Source: Elysia marginata (taxonomy: Eukaryota > Mollusca > Gastropoda > Plakobranchidae). Taken from it: DNA of 39,793 nucleotides. The position numbers were made by a program, and so were the translations under genes. Under the pieces are notes generated by a model. That model searched no databases. It saw nothing but the letters and a program-made list of their open reading frames with translations, and was not told the origin of the DNA. This document shows positions 32,629 through 39,793 of this stretch, piece after piece; the first letter of the stretch is position 1, and every line of letters begins with the position of its first letter. Location of the stretch: contig BMAT01009571.1 in the NCBI GenBank assembly GCA_019649035.1, positions 59,183 to 98,975 of the forward strand. Direction: 5' to 3'.

Positions 32629-34625
32629 CTACAACTTTCTTTTTACACCTACTACAAAATCAAACAAATCAGTCTTTGGAAAAGATCCCTGTTTGTCAAT
32701 GATGTAGTAGAAATTTGTGTCCTTGATCTTCATGGGAATGTGTGGCCCTTTTCCACTCCGAGATTCCATGCAGCTCAAATGATTCACAGGCTTTGTAAAT
32801 GTTCTGCTCTTGCCTAGCCAGCTGTATGTTGTTATTTTCACTTGGTCACCTCCTTTCAAAAGCCAAAGGGACTTGATGACACGCCTTGGATATGTAAAAG
32901 TGATAAAGAAAACTACACCACCTGTATAAAGAAAAAAATAGCAGTTCCGAAGTTTAAAATTGAATTTAGCAAAGACCAACAGTTTTAAAGCTAACAATAT
33001 TACAAAGCAAGAAAATATGTACATATATAACAATATCAGGTTTTCAGTAACACCAGAAAAATATTCGAATGTTAGGGCAACAAAAGTATAAAAAAAATAG
33101 TTGTACTTTTTTGAAGGCCCACAAACTACTTTTAAATAGAATACCAATTCATAGCATTTCTATTTCTATCAATAATCCCTTCCAACTAGAAGGATCAAGG
33201 TTTTGTAAAAATAAATATCAAACAAAGTGAGCAAATCTTATAGGAAGGATATATGCTGCAATAAATGAGCAGATGACTTGTGTCTTTATGGACCTTGATT
33301 TAAGGAATAGTTTTCACTTGTAATGACTGCTTATCTTTTGAAGCTAGAATCAAATCTGATGAGTGTATGAACAACTCTCCATGTCTCTTTTTGCTGTTTT
33401 GTGTTTATCAATCATGATACCTAGCCTCTAGTCATTTGACATCTTGAACTATCACATCAGTAACATGAGAGTGGGGCCAGGGCACTAGCCTTTATCACTT
33501 TTTAGTAGTGCATGTAGAAGTACTAGTTAGGCAAGACCGAGTTAAGTGGAGTTCTGTGATCCTGAAAAATTGGCTTTAAATAAACTGAAATTTTAAGCCC
33601 ATTTTTCTAATATTTAAATCCAATGTGTTTTAGCCTCTTAAATTGAAATTTTTTTCTATCAATATATGATAAGGCCTATGATGGACAAGATCCTTTTGAA
33701 AAAACTGAAAATATACATCTAACGAATCAAGGCCAAAATAGAGGGGAAAAGTCCATTTTTTTCTACAAATCACCCAAGTAATCTTGTAAAAGTGAAAACA
33801 ACAACAAAAATAAAATTTAAAAAAATAAAACCTTCAAAGAACCCTTTATCAATTTACTTCTTAACACTTCACAATGCCAAAGGGTGAGCAGTGGCTTAAT
33901 TTGACTTTAACTCTTCTAAAGGTCCTGGGTTCAATCCCCACTCAGTCTGGACAAATTTGTACATGTACTTGCTCCTTGTAGCACCCAGCATTTAACAGAT
34001 AACCAGGTCTCTGAAGACTCAGTTAAGAAGGTGGCAAGGAAAGCAATGGCAAACTGCTACACTGTACCTAACTAAATTTGGTGTCAATTTTAATGAGGAC
34101 CCTACTCTTTGTTCCCCATTGCTTTGTATTGAGCATGCCATGCTAACTTTACTGTTTAATACAGTACTTAAAAAACTTTCCTTTTAGATTGATTGATGAC
34201 TATAATTTTATCCCTGCCAACTTACCAACAATGAAGGACAGTAGGCTAAGAGCATTCTTATAGTGACCTTGCTTGTACAACAACCTTTTATACCAGGGCA
34301 TCTCTGACATATCTTGCACACCGATTGGAACTGCCTTTAGTTGTTGAAATGCAAACAGGGAGAGGTAAGACCACATGCCCATTTGAAATATCCCAAAGTA
34401 GGAGATTGTCTTGTAAAAGGCAGCATTATGGTGGGCAAAAATAAGAGTATCAGTTTTAACTGCCCCAGAGATGTTGAAGGTCTTTGACTGCATTGTCCTC
34501 CACTGTGTACTGCATGCTCTTTGCTTAAGACTAATTCTCCCACTCAAGTTTGAAACTAAACTAAAATTTGAACGAAAAAATTTGGCAGGAGTATTAGTCC
34601 TGCAGCATATGCTTGGTATCAGCAT
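32629..34625 (-). CDS. TMEM223: TMEM223-like mitochondrial inner-membrane protein, two exons
   Basis: Exon 1 is 34625-34226 and exon 2 is 32921-32629 on the minus strand; donor G-GTAAGT, acceptor TATACAG, phase 1. The joined frame is 230 residues, close to the usual size of the family. The N-terminus (CCRTNTPAKFFRSNFSLVS) is basic, Ser-rich and free of acidic residues, like a mitochondrial presequence. Then comes KTDTLIFAHHNAAFYKTI, a hydrophobic segment (YFGIFQMGMWSYLSLFAF), a second one across the junction (LLSFIVGGVVFFITFTYP), and a C-terminal domain with LLKGGDQVKITTYS, RTFTKPVNHLSCM, PMKIKDTNFYYIIDKQGSFP and LFDFVVG. These match my memory of TMEM223, a protein linked to cytochrome oxidase assembly. 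The gene is convergent with the annexin gene. Start chosen at the first Met of the open exon; an internal Met (MQSKTFNISG) is an alternative. Confidence 0.8.
33877..34110 (+). mobile_element. tRNA-derived SINE-like element in TMEM223 intron
   Basis: GAGCAGTGGCTTAATTTG fits an A box and CCTGGGTTCAATCCCC fits a B box about 30 bases on. The following body has CAAGGAAAGCAATGGCAAACTGC, a motif often seen in SINE bodies. Different from the SINE at 17412. The right boundary is a guess. It is antisense to the TMEM223-like gene. Confidence 0.5.
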
Positions 34626-37600
34626 TTTTTATTTTCCACAGTTTTATTTCCCAAAAGTAACTAGCAAATTCTGTAAAAAGCTTGCAATTTTGCAGAGCTC
34701 TGCTTGCTTTGAGAAATTGCAGAAGAGAAATTACTGTTGTCGCAGCATCAAAAATGAAAATTGCAGCCAAAGTCTGAAATAAAAAAATGAAATCATGTAT
34801 TACTATTAGGAAAGTTTTTTTTGTACTTAAAAAAAACACACCTCTAGACAAAATAAAATACAACTGATGCTTGAGAACATAATTATAAAAAATTAGTGTT
34901 TTATGCCGTGTATAAAGATTTAATTATAAACTGTAATCTAGTGCAATTTGTATCTCAAGAATTTGCCTCAGATTTTTATGGCCATAATTATTGAGTATTT
35001 AATTGATAACTCTGTTGAAGGTTTGCCTCTAAACATTAGGGGGGAAAAGGGGGGGGGGNNNGAAAAGGACCCAAAAACATGTATCTATTGTCGATGTTAT
35101 ATAGAAAAAACAACAACATAAAACATTTTCATTGAAAAATGTTCAACCCCATCAATTTACAGCCTCCCACAAGATCCTAGTGTTGCAATTGATGTAAAAA
35201 TCAAAATTTCAATTAAATAAGCATTTGCAGAACCAGCCATCAGAACATAGAGTAAAAAAATAAAAAAAAAATTTCATAGCCGTTAAAATAAAAGCAATGT
35301 AGAAAAAGTCACAGACTCGAAGATTTTATGACAAGAGGTGCCATACTCATGGCACTGTTAATTTCATGCGGGTGTGTCATGCACAAAACAGACAACTGCA
35401 CCAAACCGGCCACCTGCACTTGACTTGTTTATAGAGAACCTACAACATGTGCTGTAAGCAAGCCTAATTTTACTCATTGGATAAACCATTTCAATTATTT
35501 TTTAAAACAAAACTAGAATTAAATCATATTGCTAGCTGTGATTATAATGACAAAATTAGGTCAAACTTCAAAAGACAAATATTTACTAAACCTGTCTTGT
35601 CGTAAATTAAATCTATTTTTTTCCATCTCCTTTAAATTTGGTGTCCTGCACCAATGATATATTGTTCAGAGTTGCCACTGATAGAGAAGGGATGCCAAGG
35701 AGGGCTTTTTGAGGGATGTAAGAGGGCCTTTTCTAAAGGGTCAGGGGCTTTAGCCTGCGGATCAGCTGTATGTAACTATGGGTGAAAACCCTCAGCTCCT
35801 GCAATCAAACTTAATAAAAGGCTAATTTTTTAACTACCTGGTGCCCAAGAAAAAAGGAACAGAATCCTAAATTCCCATGAACACCACAAATCAAACACTT
35901 GTAACTGTTACGAGCATGCTTTCCAATTAAAAAGCGCAGAAAAAAAAAGGACAAAGCAATAACTTGAATAAGGTTTAAGGATTTGGATGTTTTTTGTAAA
36001 AAGTAAGGACCGTCAGTCTATTTGAAATATCTAATAACCTGAATACTCTAGTCTAAAAACTTGGAAGAACAAGAAGAAATGTTTTTTAAAGTAGAGGACA
36101 TATTTCAAAAAGGAGATTACAGAAGCAACATAGAGAAAGTATCAAATTAAAGACCCTCTAATATCATGAAAAATATCTGTACATAGCGACCAATCAGTGA
36201 AAAGGAAGCAGAATTTTGTTCATAAAAAATAAACTGAAGAAAACGAGAGGCTTCTATTATTTTCTGTAAAAAGCTTGTCAAAGATCATTTTCAAATTGGT
36301 ATCTGACAAGAGCATGATGAGCTGAGATGTATAACACCTGCCTCACATAATTGTGATATGACTAATAAAAAAAAGCGTCCTATAATGTTGCCAACAAGGA
36401 ACAGCTTTTTCACAAATGAAGACATTGGGATTTACATTACTAATAAAACCATAATGCAACCAAGAAAACGTTTGTACTTGTACTAATTTTTTACATTAAG
36501 CCTATTCTTAGGTGTGCCATGGAATCAAAGCTTTGACAGTTTCAAGGCATGATGTACACAGTCTAGACAAGACAAACTTCTATCGTAATTTGTTATTTGA
36601 TTTTCAAAGACTTACCAAAAAAGTAGACCTAACTACATTCTATTTTAGTGGAATAAGCCACAAGATATGAACTCTCAGTTTCAGAGAATTGTTTTCCTGT
36701 AAGGCCCTTTAGAATCAAAGAAATGAGGGCCATGGGAAGCTCCAACGAGGGCTATTTGAGGGCTTTTGGAGGACTGAACTCTTCAAGTGGCTTTTGGAGG
36801 GCTCTTTGAGGGCTGAGCTTTCAGGAGGTCGATTTGAGGGTTTGGTCGCAACCCTGACTGTTTATCTCAAGTAATGATGTCTGCTCAGCTGTGGGGCTTG
36901 TTGTCATTAAATGTGACAGCAAGTCTTATTGTTTTGGACCACCCACCATAATGGCAACAATTAATTTATAAAGCTTAATTGAAAACATGATTCCAGGCTC
37001 TTAGCATATATGTCTCAATTCAAAGGGTCTATAACTAAGTGACGCCCTGGAAAATAATTCAAGGAATGACAGAATTATGTAAATTACCAATTAGGTCTAA
37101 TTTAGGATCAAGTGAGAATGATTATGTGTTGGCAACGTAGTCATAGGAAAAATATTTAAGCACAGAATATCAATAAAAAAAGCAAAACTTTCTGGACTGA
37201 GTTGAAAAGGTTTTCCAGGCAAGCATTCTAAGATAAGCTGGTACCAAAGCTAGGCATGCTGTTCAAATTCAAAAAGAGTAGAAATAGGGTCAAGAGGAGG
37301 AAAACAGGTTATAATGGCAACAACTAACATGGTTTTATTAAAATATGACCCCTGAGTCGGGATTAATATAATTGGTGTCTTGCAAGATTCAATGCGCAGA
37401 GAGTATGGGTGTTGCAACACTGATCTGCATCCTATATCATGTATACTTGCCCCCACCGCAAAAAAAAATTGATAATAATATTGCACAAAAAAAAACCAAA
37501 GTAAGTCTGAAAATAAATAATATGTAAACTGTATAAGTAAGCAACTGATTTTCATTTATAAGCATTCAGTTTATCAGTGACTACTAAAATTGTTCAAAAG

Positions 37601-37687
37601 AATGTTTTATTAATTTATTTAGGAAATTTATTTAGTTGTACCTACAGTGAAAACTAAGACCTATGGAGAAAAATCATTTTCATTTAT
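34626..37687. other. Intergenic stretch without recognised gene
   Basis: AT-rich sequence upstream of the TMEM223-like gene. It holds a poly-G run ending in three unknown bases (35059-35061) and two G-rich GAGGGC clusters near 35690-35740 and 36719-36845. Open frames here are short, without motifs I know. Confidence 0.6.
36719..36845. repeat. Degenerate GAGGGCT(T)TT-type repeat cluster
   Basis: Repeated words GAGGGCTATTTGAGGGC, TTTTGGAGG and CTCTTTGAGGGC, recurring more weakly near 35690. Probably a decayed tandem or mobile repeat. Confidence 0.5.
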
Positions 37688-37915
37688 GCAGCTCCTCATG
37701 TTTGGAACTCGCTTCCTCTGCCCATTCGACAGATAAAGGACTACCAGGAGTTCAAGTCTGCATTAAAAAAGCACCTAGTATTTGTCCTAACTTTATTTTG
37801 TTCTGTGAATGTGTACTGAAAAGACGTCAATGTCATTGTTGTCTAATGCCCTTTGAGCTTTTTGTAAAAGCGCTGTATAAATGTTCTTCATTATTATTAT
37901 TATTTTTATTAAATT
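37688..37915 (+). mobile_element. 3' end of a CR1/L2-like LINE
   Basis: The frame AAPHVWNSLPLPIRQIKDYQ followed by EFKSALKKHL matches the conserved C-terminal end of CR1/L2-type polyproteins (WNSLP..IR....FK..LK). Then a short 3' region with AAAAGCGCTGTATAAATG and an (ATT)n tail. The rest of the element is absent, as is common after 5' truncation on insertion. Confidence 0.82.
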
Positions 37916-38074
37916 AAAAATGCTTAAATGCATAAACTTGCAACTCTTTTACTCCCTGGGAAGTGGAACTACATGATTAGGAAAATAAATTTCTTGCAAT
38001 GCTAGTATGAGTGCGGAATTAAGTGGTAAGAATGACTTTGAAGCAAGCTAACCTAATACGCCTCCAATCTAGTT

Positions 38075-38217
38075 CATCCTACTCAGGACACTAGTTCTTT
38101 TTAAGAATTTCAAAGAACACAAAATCTGTAAAGATCAAATAATTTAAAGAGATCATACAAGTCATTCAGATTGTATGACCTATATAATTCTTAAGAGCTA
38201 GAGTACTAAGTAGGATG
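38075..38217. mobile_element. Short inverted-repeat element (MITE-like)
   Basis: Arm 38075-38109 (CATCCTACTCAGGACACTAG...) and arm 38186-38217 (…GAGTACTAAGTAGGATG) are imperfect reverse complements around a 76-base AT-rich middle. The middle recurs in diverged form at about 38714-38812, sharing GATCATAC and TATGACCTATA, so it belongs to a repeated family. Confidence 0.55.
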
Positions 38218-38555
38218 TAGGCGCCCAGGTGGCCACTGTTGTATGTCATCGATTCGAAACAATCCCAGTCCCCGCGTCACTTGTAGAACCCTGGGCAGTG
38301 TCTAGCAAGAAGGCAGGAACCATTGTATAGCCGAATAGATGGGTATAGACCTAGGATTTGGTTTTTTGTAAGTAGTTGTCGTATAACTATAAGCCTATTA
38401 ATGCATTTTTATAGCGTATATGACGAGGTATTTACTTAGATGGACATAGCTGATAGCAATTAGCATGTAAAAACTGAACAATATACTTTAAGCCCTATGC
38501 ACTATTGTGCAGGTTTCATGACATTTTTGTATTGGACAACACTAAACAAAACAAA

Positions 38556-38639
38556 ATGGCTGCCGCCGACGATTCAAGGCTGAAATCAGGAGTGAAATTT
38601 GATTGGCTGTTTGCAATTTGGAAAGGCCTAGGAAATTAG
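38556..38639 (+). CDS. Weak candidate first coding exon with YY1-like start context
   Basis: ATG in AAAATGGCTGCCGCC, a strong start context that also fits the YY1 site AANATGGCNGCC found at many housekeeping gene starts. The frame reads MAAADDSRLKSGVKFDWLFA and stops after 27 codons. GTGAAA after the codons for SG (38591) could be a donor. If real, the rest of the gene lies further right or outside the window. No homology recognised. Confidence 0.25.
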   Translation: MAAADDSRLKSGVKFDWLFAIWKGLGN

Positions 38640-38841
38640 AGGGATTAAAGTCTAAGGGCAAATAAGAACAAAACCCTTCCATATGAACTGATCTTAGTAC
38701 ACATGTACACCATAGCTCTTTAAGAGATAAGTTATACGTTTTGTGAATATTATAAATACAATTTGAATAGATCATACTTTACAAATCATTCAAATCATTA
38801 TGACCTATAGGCCTATATCTATTATATAAATGCGAAAGTTC

Positions 38842-38858
38842 TGTGTGTGTGTGTGTGT
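38842..38858. repeat. (GT)n microsatellite
   Basis: Eight GT units following AATGCGAAAGTTCT. That lead-in, and the following text with CTATAGACTCCTAAACCGC, resembles sequence next to GT tracts in interspersed repeats of invertebrates; family not identified. Confidence 0.7.
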
Positions 38859-39330
38859 TTGTAACCTTCGCTATAGACTCCTAAACCGCAAAACGCACAG
38901 CCTTCAATTTTGGCTTAGTAATTCTAGGCGTGCTTGGAATGGTTTTAGACTACTTTTTAGAACGAAAAACAATGACGGCGATTTTATTTTAATTTTTTTC
39001 ATTTGAGACCGAAACCCCAGGTCCCACATAAATCTAGATCTAGCCTCTAGCCATAACGGGTTTTACTTGAACCAAAGAGGATATAAAAGCGAGCAAGAGA
39101 GGGAACTGAGCCTAACTTTGTGACACCAGTGCTAACAAAAGCATATGCGAATAGAGCCGGTAAACCAAGCATATATGCCTAGCGGTTTAGTGTAGGCTGT
39201 GTTGTATGTGTGTTTGTACTTGCCGCTATTATCTTTTGAATTACATGTATCAGCTTTTTTCTGTTGCTATGCAGCCATGAGTATACGCATGACCAGCGTG
39301 TCTCGGCTCTCTTACCCTCCAAACTCTTTG

Positions 39331-39590
39331 CTTGAACTTCCAAGTGCGTTCATGATGTCATACGCTTCGAGTTTGGACCATAGTACTTGGGAAATTATTT
39401 TGTACGATTAAAATTTACAGTGCGCAAGAAATTCGACGAGTCTAGATCTAGCCATGATGGATTTTACTTGAACGTCCAAATGCGTTCATGATGCGCTTTG
39501 AACACAGTGCTTAGAAAATTTTTTTAGTACGATGTAAAAATTACACTGCGCGACAAATTCAAACGATGGTGGATTTTATGAATGAATGTT
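39331..39590. repeat. Two diverged tandem copies of a ~125-bp unit
   Basis: Both copies contain CTTGAAC.TCCAA(G/A)TGCGTTCATGATG, then ACAGTGC or AGTACTT, TTGTACGAT or TAGTACGAT, AAAATTACA(G/C)TGCGC and AAATTC. The lead sequence TCTAGATCTAGCC plus GATTTTACTTGAAC occurs also at about 39030, so a third partial copy is likely. Probably a mobile-element or satellite fragment. Nothing else was recognised in 38860-39793. Confidence 0.7.
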
Positions 39591-39793
39591 ACGTCAGACC
39601 TTGCGCGTCATAGCTAATGCAAAGGCTAAACAGTGCAGTTGGGAACACGATAGATTTATGAATAAAACTTTTATCAATATTAATTTGTCTGTTGGGGTTC
39701 AAGGCTTGGTGATAAACAAAAATCTAGACCTAGATCAACTTTTTCTTTCTTCGAAAAAGAGCAACACGCTTTAAGTTGTTTTGTGAATTAGAT

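Noticed and set aside
38222-38320. Possible tRNA-like SINE head (GATTCGAAAC)
   Set aside because: No matching A box at the right distance and no recognisable body.

Overview
The window is eukaryotic genomic DNA. It is AT-rich and intron-dense, with GT-AG introns, microsatellites, minisatellites, CR1/L2-like LINE debris, tRNA-derived SINEs and pogo/Tigger-like MITE candidates. The frequent TAGGCCTA and TACATGTA words and the LINE/SINE types suggest a marine invertebrate. An echinoderm or hemichordate is my weak guess and a lophotrochozoan is not excluded.

Positions 378-29310 (+) form one very large annexin gene that I read as 34 exons with consistent splice phases and no internal stop. It encodes about 1824 residues inside the window and probably continues upstream. 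The protein is a chain of five annexin cores of four repeats each (20 repeats), joined by charged linkers. Three exons (13898-14398, 19032-19466, 24578-24898) each hold the end of one core, the linker and the start of the next core in one open frame. Cores II-V must therefore be translated together. Cores II-V have the same exon plan (205, 149, about 84, 76, about 113 bp, then a junction exon) at a spacing of about 5.1-5.4 kb, which points to cassette duplication. Core I is divergent: its intron pattern differs and all its GxGTD calcium loops are gone. Cores II-V keep calcium motifs in repeats 1, 2 and 4 but lack the repeat-3 loop. Linkers shrink along the chain: about 108, 81, 58 and 21 residues.

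The introns hold a broken LINE (3613-5463), a tRNA-derived SINE beside an assembly gap (16695-17328), several minisatellites (one made from an exon/intron junction) and two clear hairpins.

Downstream, a convergent two-exon gene on the minus strand (34625-32629) encodes a TMEM223-like mitochondrial membrane protein. The last 5 kb contain LINE and MITE-like remnants, tandem repeats and one weak candidate first exon at 38556. The highlight is the five-core poly-annexin, an arrangement I do not recognise from described annexins, which usually have four repeats, or eight in annexin A6.
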